A DNA stretch of 64,000 bases from Bog-756 sp963725275 (lineage in GTDB: Bacteria; Actinomycetota; Acidimicrobiia; Acidimicrobiales; RAAP-2), in contig CAVRXS010000007.1 of NCBI GenBank assembly GCA_963725275.1, forward strand, positions 186,001 to 250,000. The letters are read 5' to 3'. Positions 24,733 to 33,549 of this stretch are shown piece by piece (the first letter of the stretch is position 1; each line of letters begins with the position of its first letter). The notes under the pieces are model-generated. The model worked only from the letters and a program-made list of their open reading frames with translations. It had not been told where the DNA came from and made no database searches. A program made the translations under genes and the position numbers.

Positions 24733-25530
24733 CCCCGTCAGGGCCCTCGGGGACGGCGACCGCCATCGATCCCCGGATCCGGCAGCGGCGCGAGGAGATC
24801 GAGCGCACCCAGAGCCGCCGCCGATGGCGCCGGCTCTGGGTCGGGGCGGCCGCGGTCGTCCTGGTCGCGCTCGTCGTGCTCGTGCTCCACACCCCGTGGT
24901 TCGGTGTGCGCGTCGTGACCGTGACCGGCTCCCACCCCCACACCAGCGACGCCGCCATCGTGGCCGCCGCCGAGCTCACCGGTCATCCGTCGCTGATCAG
25001 TGTGGATCCCGGTGCGACGGCCGGCCGGATCGAGTCCCTGCCCTTCATCGCGACCGCCGAGGTGCACCGGCACTGGCCCGACGGCATCTCGATTGCGGTC
25101 ACGGAGCGTGAGCCCGTGCTCACCATGGCAGGTCCGGGCGCTGGGTGGGCAGTCCTCGACGCGGCGGGCCGGACCCTTGCGATCAGCCCGGCGCGGCCCG
25201 CGAACCTGGTCGTCCTCATCGTGCACGCTCCGGCGGGACCGGTGCCGCCGGAGCCCGTGGGCGGCACACTGCCGTCCTCCGCCGAGCCGGGTCTGACGGT
25301 CGCGCGCGACGCTGCCACCTGCCTTCGCCGGACAGGTCTCCTCGATCACGACCGCCCCGGACGACACGGTCACCCTCGCCCTCTCCTCGGGACTCGTGGT
25401 GCTGCTGGGGACCGTCACCGACCTTCCGGCCAAGTACGAGGACATCGCCGCGATCCTCGCCAACGCGGCACCCCGCGGCACCCGGACCATCGACGTCACC
25501 GTGCCGCAGTCGCCGACGGTCGGACCGTGA
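24729..25530 (+). CDS. ftsQ: Divisome protein FtsQ (frame broken once)
   Basis: Bitopic divisome scaffold. A basic cytoplasmic N-terminus, one membrane segment (residues about 37-55), the POTRA domain starting VRVVTVTGSHPHTSDAAIV with HPSLISVDPGATAGRIESLP, then AEVHRHWPDGISIAVTEREPV, the classic FtsQ motif. The frame breaks in a CGCGCGCG run near 25305. The continuation in another frame reads LPPAFAGQVSSI, then LALSSGLVVLLGTVTDLPAKY and ends with a DVTVPQSPTVGP tail at 25530. Corrected length is about 266, normal for the family. Confidence 0.88.
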
Positions 25531-25589
25531 TCGTGTCGTCCCGGCCCCGGTCGGCGGTGACGGCGTGGCCCCGAGCGGCCTCACTGTGC

Positions 25590-25618
25590 TTGACCAGGAA
25601 GTCTCCGAACCCTATCGT
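25590..25618 (+). promoter_or_regulatory. ftsZ promoter
   Basis: TTGACC (25590-25595) and TATCGT (25613-25618) with a 17-bp spacer, in the 147-bp gap between ftsQ and ftsZ. This is one of the few sizeable gaps in the cluster and gives ftsZ its own promoter with a leader of about 50 nt. Confidence 0.72.
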
Positions 25619-25677
25619 TGGCCGCAACTCGCCGGTTGGAACGGATTCAACCTTTGGTCGAGGGTAAGGGATTCCCA

Positions 25678-26799
25678 ATGACCGTTCCGGCACAGAACAA
25701 CTACTTCGCCGTCATCAAGGTGGTGGGTGTCGGCGGAGGCGGGGTGAATGCCGTCAACCGGATGATCGATGCAGGGCTTCGGGGCGTCGAGTTCATCGCG
25801 ACCAACACCGACGCCCAGGCGCTCCTCATGAGCGACGCCGACCTCAAGCTCGACATCGGCCGTCAGCTCACCCGCGGGCTCGGCGCCGGAAGCGATCCGG
25901 AGGTGGGACGTCTGGCCGCCGAGGAGCACCGTTCGGAGATCGAGGAAGCGCTCAAGGGTGCAGACATGGTCTTCATCACGGCCGGCAAGGGCGGGGGCAC
26001 CGGCACCGGCGCCGCGCCGGTGGTGGCCGAGATCGCCAAGGGGCTCGGCGCCCTGACCATCGGCGTGGTCACCCGCCCGTTCACCTTCGAGGGGAGACGT
26101 CGTTCGGTCCAGGCCGAGTCGGGCATCCAGAACCTGAAGGAGAAGGTCGACACACTGATCATCATCCCCAACGACCGGCTCCTCACCGTCTCCAACGAGA
26201 AGACCTCGATGGTCAACGCCTTCAAGATGGCGGACGAGGTCCTCATGCAGGGCGTCCAGGGCATCACCAGCCTGATCACGGTGCCCGGCCTCATCAACAC
26301 CGACTTCGCCGACGTCAAGATGATCATGTCCAACGCCGGGACCGCCATCATGGGGATCGGCTCGGCCACCGGCGAAGGGCGGGCCGTCAACGCGGCCCGC
26401 TCCGCGATCACCAGCCCACTGCTCGAGGCCTCGATCGAGGGGGCCCGCGGCATCCTGCTCAACATCGCCGGCGGTCCCGATCTCGGGCTGTTCGAGGTCA
26501 ACGAGGCCGCCGAGATCATCCACGGGGTGGCCCACCCCGACGCCAACATCATCTTCGGCAGCGTCATCGACGAGTCGATGGGCGAGGAGGTCCGGGTGAC
26601 GGTCATCGCCGCCGGCTTCGAACGCTGGGAAGCCCAACCCCGCGGTGCGGCGACCACGAACGAGTCGACCGGCAGGGACGAGTCACGCAGCCGGGTCCTC
26701 GGCGCGGATGCCGCACACGAGGACATCTTCGCGACGCCGCCCGACGACGACCTCGACCTCGGCGACGACGACTTCGACGTGCCTTCGTTCCTTCGCTGA
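25678..26799 (+). CDS. ftsZ: Cell division GTPase FtsZ
   Basis: Tubulin homologue forming the Z ring. GVGGGGVNAVNRM, the tubulin signature GGGTGTGAAPVVAEIAK, TRPFTFEGRRR and the T7 loop NTDFADVKMIM are present. An acidic linker ends with the conserved C-terminal peptide DDDFDVPSFLR, which contacts SepF and FtsA-type partners. Length is 373 residues. ATG 25678 lies downstream of an AAGGG element. Its stop overlaps the likely CTG start of pgeF. Confidence 0.98.
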   Translation: MTVPAQNNYFAVIKVVGVGGGGVNAVNRMIDAGLRGVEFIATNTDAQALLMSDADLKLDIGRQLTRGLGAGSDPEVGRLAAEEHRSEIEEALKGADMVFITAGKGGGTGTGAAPVVAEIAKGLGALTIGVVTRPFTFEGRRRSVQAESGIQNLKEKVDTLIIIPNDRLLTVSNEKTSMVNAFKMADEVLMQGVQGITSLITVPGLINTDFADVKMIMSNAGTAIMGIGSATGEGRAVNAARSAITSPLLEASIEGARGILLNIAGGPDLGLFEVNEAAEIIHGVAHPDANIIFGSVIDESMGEEVRVTVIAAGFERWEAQPRGAATTNESTGRDESRSRVLGADAAHEDIFATPPDDDLDLGDDDFDVPSFLR

Positions 26800-27566
26800 G
26801 CGGTCTGTCGCCGATCCCGGGGGCCACCTGCGTCCCGATCGTCGGCCCGGTCCGCGCGGTCTGGACCACCGTCGAGCGGGGCGACCTCCGACCGGCCGGC
26901 GAGGCGCGCCGTTCCGGCGGGGGGCTGGCGTCCCTCGCGCTCGATATCGCGCAGAGCGCTCCCGGTGGCGGGCCGCGCGAGGTGGCCTGGCTCACCCAGG
27001 TGCACGGCCGCACGGTGCTCGAGGTCTCGTCCACCGATCCGGCCGGTGATCGGGAGGCACCGGTGGCACGCCACGCCGGCACCGGTGACGCCCTCGTGGC
27101 CACCGACCCCTCGATGGCCCTGGCGGTCCTCACCGCCGACTGTGCCCCGGTCGCCCTCGGCAGCCCCGAGGGGGTGTTCGCGGCCGTGCACGTCGGATGG
27201 CGCGGCCTGCTGGCGGGCGTGCTCGACGCGGCGGTCGGACGGATGCGCGGGCTCGGGGCCGGTGAGGTGACCGGCGCGGTCGGCCCCTGCGTCCACCCCG
27301 GCTGCTACGAGTTCGCTGATGCAGAGCTCGACCGGGTCTCGGCGGCCTACGGCGAGCAGGTCCGGGCGCGCACCACGAGCGGCCGCCCGGCGCTCGACCT
27401 GCCGGTTGCGGTCGGGGCGGCCCTCGACGCGGCGGGAGCAGCCCGGGTGCCCGGGGTGGATGCCTGCACCGCCTGCGGTGGTGGGTACTTCTCCCACCGC
27501 GCACGTCGCGACCAGGGTCGCCAGGCGATGGTGGTCTGGGCCGACGGTGGCCGTTCGGACCGGTGA
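26796..27566 (+). CDS. pgeF: Purine nucleoside phosphorylase/laccase-domain protein (YfiH, PgeF)
   Basis: Laccase-fold (DUF152) protein. E. coli YfiH edits peptidoglycan precursors carrying L-serine, and homologues act on purine nucleosides. Conserved motifs: TQVHGRTV, LTADCAPVAL, AAVHVGWRGLLAG, GPCVHPGCYEF and CTACGGGYFSHRARRDQGRQA. No ATG, GTG or TTG exists early enough in this frame. The homologous N-terminal part (VRAVWTTVERGD) needs a start upstream of 26830, most simply CTG 26796 overlapping the ftsZ stop (CTGA). The first ordinary start, GTG 26982, would remove a third of the domain. Confidence 0.85.
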   Translation: MSGLSPIPGATCVPIVGPVRAVWTTVERGDLRPAGEARRSGGGLASLALDIAQSAPGGGPREVAWLTQVHGRTVLEVSSTDPAGDREAPVARHAGTGDALVATDPSMALAVLTADCAPVALGSPEGVFAAVHVGWRGLLAGVLDAAVGRMRGLGAGEVTGAVGPCVHPGCYEFADAELDRVSAAYGEQVRARTTSGRPALDLPVAVGAALDAAGAARVPGVDACTACGGGYFSHRARRDQGRQAMVVWADGGRSDR

Positions 27567-28258
27567 GCACAGCCCGGGTGCCGCCAGACTTCGCCGAACG
27601 GCTCGCACAGGTGTGGGACCGCATCTGGCGGGTCGCGCCCGACCCGGCACGGGTGACGGTGGTGGCGGTGACCAAAGGGTTCGGGCCCGACGCGGTCCGC
27701 GTCGCCCTCGACGCCGGCCTCGACGCGATCGGCGAGAACTACGCCGACGAGTTGGTGGCCAAGGCGGCGGCGCTCGGCGAGAAGGCAGCGCCGTCGGAGC
27801 GCCGCGCGCCGGCATGGCACTACCTGGGGGCGGTCCAGCGCAACAAGGTCCCGCGCCTGGCACCGCTGGTTGCCTGCTGGCAGGCGGTGGCCCGCCCAGA
27901 GGAGGGACGGGCGATCGCCTCCCGCCGCCCGGGGGCGACGGTCCTCGTCCAGGTCGACGTGGCCGGGCTGCCGGGTCGGGGAGGCGTTCCCCCGAACCGG
28001 GTGGGCGCCCTGGTGGCTGCCCTGCGCGACGAGGGTCTCGAGGTGGCGGGCCTGATGGCGGTCGGCCCGCCCGGCCCTCCCGAGGAGGCCCGCAGGGGAT
28101 ATCGCGAGGTGTCCGGTCTCGCGGACGCGCTCGACCTGCCCGTCCGCTCGATGGGGATGACCGACGACCTCGAGGTGGCCCTCGCGGAGGGGTCGACCAT
28201 GGTGCGCCTCGGGCGCGCCCTGTTCGGGGACCGCCCGCCTCGACCGTCCACCACCTGA
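27563..28258 (+). CDS. PLP-homeostasis protein, YggS/PROSC family
   Basis: 231-residue alanine-racemase-fold protein that binds pyridoxal phosphate and balances cellular B6 vitamers. The PLP lysine lies in VVAVTKGF. IGENYADELVAK, WHYLGAVQRNKV, GLMAVGPPG, SMGMTDDLEVALAEGSTMVRLGRALFG are all family motifs. The usual HxIGxLQxNK is HYLGAVQRNK here. It overlaps the pgeF stop by 4 nt, and the pgeF-yggS-sepF-yggT-divIVA order is standard for actinobacteria and firmicutes. Confidence 0.93.
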   Translation: MSTARVPPDFAERLAQVWDRIWRVAPDPARVTVVAVTKGFGPDAVRVALDAGLDAIGENYADELVAKAAALGEKAAPSERRAPAWHYLGAVQRNKVPRLAPLVACWQAVARPEEGRAIASRRPGATVLVQVDVAGLPGRGGVPPNRVGALVAALRDEGLEVAGLMAVGPPGPPEEARRGYREVSGLADALDLPVRSMGMTDDLEVALAEGSTMVRLGRALFGDRPPRPSTT

Positions 28259-28312
28259 GCAGCGTCCACCCCCCGTTGGGGCCACGCACTACGCTGGCAG
28301 CAGGAGGAAACC

Positions 28313-28879
28313 ATGCCTGCTTCGTTCATGAAAAAGACGATGGCCTACCTCGGTCTCGTCGATGACGACTATGACGACTACGACGACTACGAGGCGCGTT
28401 CCTCGGTCCTGGGGGCGCGCTCCGGCCAGCGGGTTCCCGTCGCCGAAGAGGTCGAGGAGGCACCGGTGCCAGCAGCGACCAGCCCGCGTATCCGGACCCT
28501 CGGTCGGGACGAGGCCAATGGCTCCTCGGTGACGCCCTCACCGTCCGCGCTCAGCCCGCGGACCGGCTCGTCCTCGGTCCGACCGATCTCACAGGATGCG
28601 GCCGGAGCCCGGGTGCACATCGTCGCGCCCGGCCGGTTCGCCGACGCGCAGGAGATCGCCAACCGGCTCATGAACAACCAACCGGTGATCGTCAACATGC
28701 AGAGCGCCGACCGCGACCTCCAGCGTCGCATGATCGACTTCTGCAGCGGGGTGACCTACGCCCTCTCGGGGGGTATGGAGCGGGTGGCCGACGAGGTCTT
28801 CCTGCTCACCCCCTCCAACGTCAAGGTCTCGGACGAGGAGCGCCAGCGCCTGGCCGACCGCGGGCTGGTGAATCCCTGA
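28313..28879 (+). CDS. sepF: Z-ring membrane anchor SepF
   Basis: Cytoplasmic protein that tethers FtsZ to the membrane. An amphipathic N-terminal helix (FMKKTMAYLGLV) is followed by an acidic DDDYDDYDDYE tract, a disordered linker and the SepF fold from about residue 97 (RVHIVAPGRFADAQEIANRL, NMQSADRDLQRRMIDFCSGVTYAL, DEVFLLTPSNVKVS). AGGAGGA precedes the ATG. Length is 188 residues. A TACGCT element about 22 nt upstream could be a -10. Confidence 0.95.
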   Translation: MPASFMKKTMAYLGLVDDDYDDYDDYEARSSVLGARSGQRVPVAEEVEEAPVPAATSPRIRTLGRDEANGSSVTPSPSALSPRTGSSSVRPISQDAAGARVHIVAPGRFADAQEIANRLMNNQPVIVNMQSADRDLQRRMIDFCSGVTYALSGGMERVADEVFLLTPSNVKVSDEERQRLADRGLVNP

Positions 28880-28925
28880 CCTGCTCACGGGACGCAGCGG
28901 GACGCGCCGAGGGGGGTGAGACCGG

Positions 28926-29192
28926 ATGCTCGGTCTGATCGCCGATCTCCTCTACCTGTTCCTCCTCGTGCTGATCGCCTATGCGGTGCTGAGCTGGTTC
29001 ACGGTCTCCGGTCGGCTCGCCTACGACTCGCCCGTGCTCAAGATCCAGCGGGTGCTCGCGTCCATCTGCGAGCCGGTGCTCCGACCGGTCCGCAATGTGA
29101 TCCCGCCGGTCCGGGTGGGCGGGGTGGGCATCGACCTCTCGGTGCTCATCGTCTTCCTGGTGGTGGACGTCCTCATCTCGGTATTCCGCTGA
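28926..29192 (+). CDS. YggT-family membrane protein
   Basis: 88-residue protein with two hydrophobic segments (LLYLFLLVLIAYAVLSWF and SVLIVFLVVDVLISVF) around the signature ICEPVLRPVRNVIPPVRVGG. YggT proteins next to sepF are thought to help division or turgor adaptation, but no activity is established. A purine-rich GAGGGGGGTGAG lies upstream of the ATG. Confidence 0.92.
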   Translation: MLGLIADLLYLFLLVLIAYAVLSWFTVSGRLAYDSPVLKIQRVLASICEPVLRPVRNVIPPVRVGGVGIDLSVLIVFLVVDVLISVFR

Positions 29193-29236
29193 CCGCACCG
29201 CCGCCGACGGTCCCTGGAAATCGCCGGTCGCGCCGC

Positions 29237-29242
29237 TAGCAT
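29237..29242 (+). promoter_or_regulatory. Putative -10 hexamer TAGCAT of divIVA (leaderless)
   Basis: TAGCAT ends 7 nt before the ATG at 29250, giving a leaderless transcript and favouring that ATG over the in-frame ATG at 29241. The -35 region (TGGAAA, 17 bp upstream) is weak. Confidence 0.45.
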
Positions 29243-29249
29243 GGGGTCC

Positions 29250-29999
29250 ATGGACGCTTCTCAATCTGCGCTCGATTCGCTCCGGACCGTCGAGTTCCGG
29301 GAGACGCTCAAGGGGTACCACCGGGACGACGTCGACGAGTACCTGGAGAAGGCCGCAGTGGAGGCCGAGGGCCTCCAGGAGCAGCTCCGCCAGAGTGGCG
29401 AGCGCATGCGCCAGGCTGCCGAACGGATCGCCGAGCTCGAGGCCGAGCTCGCAGCCAAGCCGGCCGTCGTCGCACCCGCAGAGCCCTCGGTGGCCGACGA
29501 CACACTGCAACGCACCCTGCTCCTCGCCCAGAAGTTCGTGGACGAGACGAAGGCCGACGCCGAGGGACAGGCGAGCCGCCTCCTGGCCGAGGCCGACGCC
29601 AAGGCCCGCCTGCTCACCGAACAGGCCCAGAGCCAGGCATCGCAGATCCAGGCCGAATCGGAGCAGCGACTGCGCGAGGAGATCTCCCGTTTGGAGGGTG
29701 CCCGTGGACAGCTCTCCCATCAGGTCGAGTCGATGTCCCGCCACCTGGAGAGCGAGCGCCAGCGCCTCCGTTCGGCACTGGCCGATCTCCTCGAGTGGGT
29801 CGACGAGAACGTGCATCCGTCGTCCGCCCCGACCGAGGGACAGCCCGCCGCCGCCCCCGGCGGGTCGGGAGGATCCGCGGCCACCGGCATGTCCGAGACC
29901 GCCCGCCCCCTGAGCAGTCCCCCCGGCGAGGTGACCCAGCTGCGGCCGTCCGTCACCACCCACCGGCCGACAACCTCGAACGCCTCGCTTCCGCTCTAG
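29250..29999 (+). CDS. divIVA: Polar growth/division protein DivIVA (Wag31-like)
   Basis: Membrane-curvature-sensing coiled-coil scaffold. The N-terminal DivIVA domain is LDSLRTVEFRETLKGYHRDDVDEYLEK, although the usual N-terminal 'TPxDI..K.F' is replaced by SLRTVEF. Two long coiled-coils follow (residues about 35-65 and 85-185), rich in Gln/Glu/Ala, then a Pro/Ser/Thr-rich tail. Length is 249 residues from 29250. As the last dcw-associated gene it probably organises the pole or septum. Confidence 0.9.
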   Translation: MDASQSALDSLRTVEFRETLKGYHRDDVDEYLEKAAVEAEGLQEQLRQSGERMRQAAERIAELEAELAAKPAVVAPAEPSVADDTLQRTLLLAQKFVDETKADAEGQASRLLAEADAKARLLTEQAQSQASQIQAESEQRLREEISRLEGARGQLSHQVESMSRHLESERQRLRSALADLLEWVDENVHPSSAPTEGQPAAAPGGSGGSAATGMSETARPLSSPPGEVTQLRPSVTTHRPTTSNASLPL

Positions 30000-30011
30000 G
30001 CCATTCCCCCG

Positions 30012-30030
30012 ACCGGCGCTCGGCGCCGGT
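30012..30030. terminator. Perfect 8-bp inverted repeat after divIVA, possible terminator
   Basis: ACCGGCGC-TCG-GCGCCGGT begins 12 nt after the divIVA stop. The stem is perfect and very GC-rich but no T-run follows, so intrinsic termination is uncertain. It marks the end of the dcw-linked block. Confidence 0.45.
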
Positions 30031-30086
30031 GATCGAACAGCGTGCTCCGGCCGGTATGGTCGCCGGGGCACCGACGCGGTGCTGGA

Positions 30087-30115
30087 TTGCCGCAGGCACC
30101 CGAACCCGGTAGGGT
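30087..30115 (+). promoter_or_regulatory. Promoter upstream of the DksA-like gene
   Basis: TTGCCG (30087-30092) and TAGGGT (30110-30115) are 17 bp apart in the 200-bp gap after divIVA. The leader to GTG 30203 is about 80 nt and ends with a strong GAGGAGG ribosome site. Confidence 0.6.
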
Positions 30116-30202
30116 CACCCGCTCATCACTGTCCGGGACGATCCCGCGCCATGGTCATCCGGCGGAGGCGGTGCGACGGGTTGGTCCGTTGAGGAGGTCG
30201 AT

Positions 30203-30961
30203 GTGACGCCAGTGAAGAAGCCGGTGGCGAACGCCAAGAAGAAGACGCCGGCCAAGCCGACGGCGAACGCCAAGAAACCGGTCTCGGCCAAGAAGCCGAC
30301 GGCGACCGCCAAGAAGCCGGCCACGAAGGGCAAGCCAGCGGGCACGGCCGCATCGAAGGCCGCCGCATCTCCGAAGCAGGCGACCCAGGTGAAGAAGGCG
30401 GTCCCGAAGAAGACCGCACCGAAGGCCGCCGCGAAGAAGACGACCCCGAAGAAGGCCGCGCCGAAGAAGGCGGCCCCGGCGAAGGCCGCGGCGAAGACGA
30501 AGCCGGCGGCGCCGGTCAAGAGCATCGCCGTCGCCAAGAAAGCCGCTCCGCCCGCGCCCCCCCGGCGGCCGACGGTCGGCCCGTACGCCAAGGAGCCCAA
30601 GTTCCTCGAAGAGCAGCGGAACCTCCTGCTCGAGGAGCGCGGCATCCACTCCGGCCAGGCCGTCGACCTGCGCGCCGAAGCCGACTCCCTCGCGCTCGAG
30701 CGCGAACCGGGGGACGTCCAGTTCGACGAGGAGTCCGGGGAGGGCGGCACGGTGACCGTCGACCGCGAGCGGAACCTGGCCCTCTCCGCGCAGGCCGTGC
30801 TCGCGGTCGAGGAGATCGACGACGCGCTCAAGAAGATCGAACGGAAGACCTACGGTGGATGTGAGCGCTGCTACCAGCCGATTCCGAAGGCCCGGCTCCG
30901 CGCCCTTCCCTTCGCCCGACTGTGCGTTGCGTGCAAGAGCGGTGGCCTGTCGCGTCGCTGA
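30203..30961 (+). CDS. TraR/DksA-family zinc-finger protein with long lysine-alanine-proline-rich N-terminus
   Basis: 252-residue protein in two parts. Residues 1 to about 115 consist of K, A, P and T repeats (AKK, PKK, KPTA), like histone H1 tails. Residues about 125-252 form a DksA/TraR-type domain with a coiled-coil and the C4 zinc finger CERCYQPIP...CVAC followed by RLRALPFARLC. DksA-type proteins bind the RNA polymerase secondary channel. The basic tail could bind nucleic acid. The gene precedes lspA and rluD as in streptomycetes. GTG start with GAGGAGG upstream. Confidence 0.88.
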   Translation: MTPVKKPVANAKKKTPAKPTANAKKPVSAKKPTATAKKPATKGKPAGTAASKAAASPKQATQVKKAVPKKTAPKAAAKKTTPKKAAPKKAAPAKAAAKTKPAAPVKSIAVAKKAAPPAPPRRPTVGPYAKEPKFLEEQRNLLLEERGIHSGQAVDLRAEADSLALEREPGDVQFDEESGEGGTVTVDRERNLALSAQAVLAVEEIDDALKKIERKTYGGCERCYQPIPKARLRALPFARLCVACKSGGLSRR

Positions 30962-30978
30962 CCGGTGAGCCCGCCCCG

Positions 30979-31468
30979 GTGACCGCTGCGGGCGCACGCC
31001 GGGCGTCGGCCAGTGGTCCGGCCCGCATCGCCATCGCCCTCGCGATCGCGACCGCGGTGGTCCTCGCCGACCAGCTCAGCAAGTGGTGGGCGGTGCGACG
31101 GTTGGCACACGGCCCGGTCCACGTCGTGGGCCGCCTCGATTTCGCGCTCGTCCTTCAACACCGGATCGGCGTTCAGCGTCTTCCGTGGCCACACAGCGGT
31201 CATCGTGGCGCTGGCCCTTGCCCTGGTGGCCGTGCTCCTGGTCATGGTGTGGCGGGCGCCCACCGCGGGCCGGGCCGCGGTGCTCGGGCTCATCCTCGGC
31301 GGCGCGCTCGGGAACCTGGCCGACCGGTTCTTCCGGTCCGACCACGGCGCCGTGGTCGATTTCATCGCCCTCCACTTCTGGCCCACGTTCAACGTGGCCG
31401 ACTCGTGCATCGTCGTGGGCTGCATCCTGCTTGTCGTGTCGCTGCTGCGGGGATCGACCCGATCGTGA
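30979..31468 (+). CDS. lspA: Prolipoprotein signal peptidase LspA (frame broken once)
   Basis: Aspartic membrane protease that cleaves lipoprotein signal peptides at the lipobox. The first part, from GTG 30979, has ADQLSKWWAVRRL and ends with VGRLDFALV. The rest is in another frame and starts FNTGSAFSVFRGH, so one extra base near 31153 explains the break. Catalytic aspartates are in LGNLADRF and PTFNVADSCI, and four membrane segments are present. Corrected length is about 162. At least two lipoproteins in the window would be substrates. The stop overlaps the rluD GTG. Confidence 0.9.
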
Positions 31469-32409
31469 CGACGCTCTCGGTGGTGGTGCCGGCCTCGCTG
31501 GACGGGGTCCGACTGGACCGGGCGGTGGCCCTGCTCGCCGATGTCTCACGCTCCTCGGTCGACGCGCTGGTGGCCGACGGGCGTGTGGCGGTCGACGGCC
31601 GGGTGGTGCGACGACGGAACACGCTCCTGCGGACCGGGCAGGGCCTGGAGGTGGACCGCCCGGAGGAGGTCGCGCCGCCCGGGCCCGAAGGGGACACCAC
31701 CGTCGTGGTCCCGGTGGTCCACGCCGATGACGAGATCATCGTGGTCGACAAACCCGCCGGCCTGGTGGTCCATCCGGGAGCGGGGCACCGCTCGGGCACG
31801 CTCGTCCACGGGCTCCTGGCCCGGTTCCCCGAGCTCGCCTCCCTCACCGCGGCGGTGGGATCGGATCCGGACCGCCCCGGGATCGTCCACCGTCTCGACC
31901 GGGGCACCTCGGGCCTGATGGTGGTCGCCCGGACCCCTCGCGCCTACCGGTCGTTGGTCGCCCAGCTGGCCGGCAGGCAGGTCACCCGCACCTACCGTGC
32001 CCTCACGCTCGGGGCCATCGAGGAGGAGCGGGGGGTGGTCGACGCGCCGATCGGGCGATCGGTCAGCTCACCGACACGGATGGCCGTCTCGCGCAAGGGG
32101 AAGCAGGCCCGGACCCGGTACCGGGTCGAACGGCGGTTCACCGAGCCGGTCCCGACCACGCTGCTGCAGGCATCGCTCGAGAGCGGCCGTACCCATCAGA
32201 TCCGGGTGCACCTGTCGGCCATCGGCCACCCGGTGGTCGGGGACGAGACCTACGGCCGCGGACGCGCCCTTCCGGGTGCCACGGTCACCAGGCCGTTCCT
32301 CCATGCCTACGAGCTCTCCTTCGAGCACCCCGGGAGCGGCCGGCGGGTCTCCTGGTCGTCGCCGCTGCCGGACGACCTCACCGGCCAGCTCGAGGCGTTG
32401 CGCGACTGA
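31465..32409 (+). CDS. rluD: 23S rRNA pseudouridine synthase, RluD family
   Basis: Pseudouridine synthase with an N-terminal S4 RNA-binding domain (GVRLDRAVALLADVSRSSVDALVADGRV) and the RluA/RluD catalytic domain. The catalytic aspartate lies in HRLDRGTSGLMVVAR. VVDKPAGLVVHPGAGH, ESGRTHQIRVHLSAIGHPVVGDETYG and FLHAYELSFEHP are conserved. Length is 314 residues. It overlaps lspA by 4 nt, the standard actinobacterial lspA-rluD pair. Position on 23S rRNA cannot be fixed from sequence. Confidence 0.94.
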   Translation: MTTLSVVVPASLDGVRLDRAVALLADVSRSSVDALVADGRVAVDGRVVRRRNTLLRTGQGLEVDRPEEVAPPGPEGDTTVVVPVVHADDEIIVVDKPAGLVVHPGAGHRSGTLVHGLLARFPELASLTAAVGSDPDRPGIVHRLDRGTSGLMVVARTPRAYRSLVAQLAGRQVTRTYRALTLGAIEEERGVVDAPIGRSVSSPTRMAVSRKGKQARTRYRVERRFTEPVPTTLLQASLESGRTHQIRVHLSAIGHPVVGDETYGRGRALPGATVTRPFLHAYELSFEHPGSGRRVSWSSPLPDDLTGQLEALRD

Positions 32410-32436
32410 CCCGGTCGGCGTTGACCGGATCGGGGG

Positions 32437-33393
32437 TCAGGCAGCTTCGTGCGCCGCTTCGAGGACGTCGCTGTCCGCCAGCAGCTCGAGTGCCTCGGCC
32501 TCGGCCTGGCGCACCTTGCGTACCCCGATCCCGAGCCGCTCGGCCGTCGTCTGGAGTGACGCCGGATCGGCGCCGTCGAAGCCGAACCGGTGGCGGATGA
32601 CCTGGCGCTGGAGGTCGGTCAACCGGTCCACGGCCTTGCGCACGAGCTCGAGCGTGAGCTCCGAGGTCACGTCGTCCTCGAAGTCGCTCGGGTCGGTGGA
32701 CACCAGGTCCCCGAGGGTCGCGGTCGAGTCGGAGGTGGCCGGCTGGTCGAGGCTGGCCACCACCCGGGCGACCTGGCTCAGGTCCGAACGGGTCGCGGCG
32801 GAGGTGTTGGTGGCATTGTCGAGCTCGTCGTCCGTCGGCGGGCGCTGGAGCTGGTGGGTGAGCTCCCACAGGGCGGCGTCCACCTGCTGGTTGCGCTCGG
32901 CCACCTCCATCGGGAGGCGGATGGTCCGACCGTGCTGTTGCACGGCCCGCTGGAGCGCCTGACGGATCCACCAGGTCGCATAGGTGGAGAAGCGGAAGCC
33001 ACGTTCCCAGTCGAACTTGTCGACGGCCCGCATGAGCCCGAAGGTCCCTTCCTGGATGAGGTCGGGGAGGTCGACACCGCGGTCCTGGTACCGGCGCGCC
33101 CAGTGCACGACGAGCCGGAGGTTCGATGCGACCATCTCGGCGCGGGCCTCTTCGTCGCCGGCGGCCACCCGCTTTGCCAACTCGGTCTGGGCGTCGTGGT
33201 CGGGCAGGGGGTGGTGATCGAGGTCGCGCAGGAACAACCCGAGGCTGTCGGCATCCGAGCCGCGATTGCGGCCGGCACCGACCGCGGGGGTCGACGTCTT
33301 CCTGCTTGCCGCACGCCCCCTGGGGGTGGCAGCTGTTGCTGTGTCTGGACGTTCGGGAACCTGTTCCTGCATGGTCGCCGTTCGGGTCGTCAT
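32437..33393 (-). CDS. RNA polymerase sigma-70 factor (group 1/2, HrdB/SigB-like)
   Basis: 318-residue sigma factor with region 1.2 (DSLGLFLRDLDHHPLPD), region 2 including NLRLVVHWARRY, DLIQEGTFGLMRAVDKFDWERGF and the -10-binding FSTYATWWIRQAL, region 3, and region 4.2 helix-turn-helix (TTAERLGIGVRKVRQAEAEALELL). It lacks region 1.1, and the -35 helix differs from primary sigma factors, favouring a non-essential group 2 factor. The ATG at 33393 has GAGGAG upstream. A longer in-frame extension has no coding character. Confidence 0.92.
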   Translation of the reverse strand: MTTRTATMQEQVPERPDTATAATPRGRAASRKTSTPAVGAGRNRGSDADSLGLFLRDLDHHPLPDHDAQTELAKRVAAGDEEARAEMVASNLRLVVHWARRYQDRGVDLPDLIQEGTFGLMRAVDKFDWERGFRFSTYATWWIRQALQRAVQQHGRTIRLPMEVAERNQQVDAALWELTHQLQRPPTDDELDNATNTSAATRSDLSQVARVVASLDQPATSDSTATLGDLVSTDPSDFEDDVTSELTLELVRKAVDRLTDLQRQVIRHRFGFDGADPASLQTTAERLGIGVRKVRQAEAEALELLADSDVLEAAHEAA

Positions 33394-33549
33394 CCGTCTC
33401 CTCGTCCTGGATGTGAAAGTTGCCCCTCGTGCAACGCCGTGGCGGCCCGGGACATTCCTGGCCGGGGGTTCGAATCGGAGGCGTCGAACTCCCTGTTCAC
33501 CGCCTGTGCGGGCTTGCACTCGGTGGTGCCTGGATGCTCGGCTGGAGGA

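Noticed and set aside
33467..33476. GGTTCGAATC, a classical tRNA T-loop sequence
   Set aside because: Flanking bases do not form a T stem, acceptor stem or cloverleaf, and the stretch lies in the sigma-factor/phosphatase gap.
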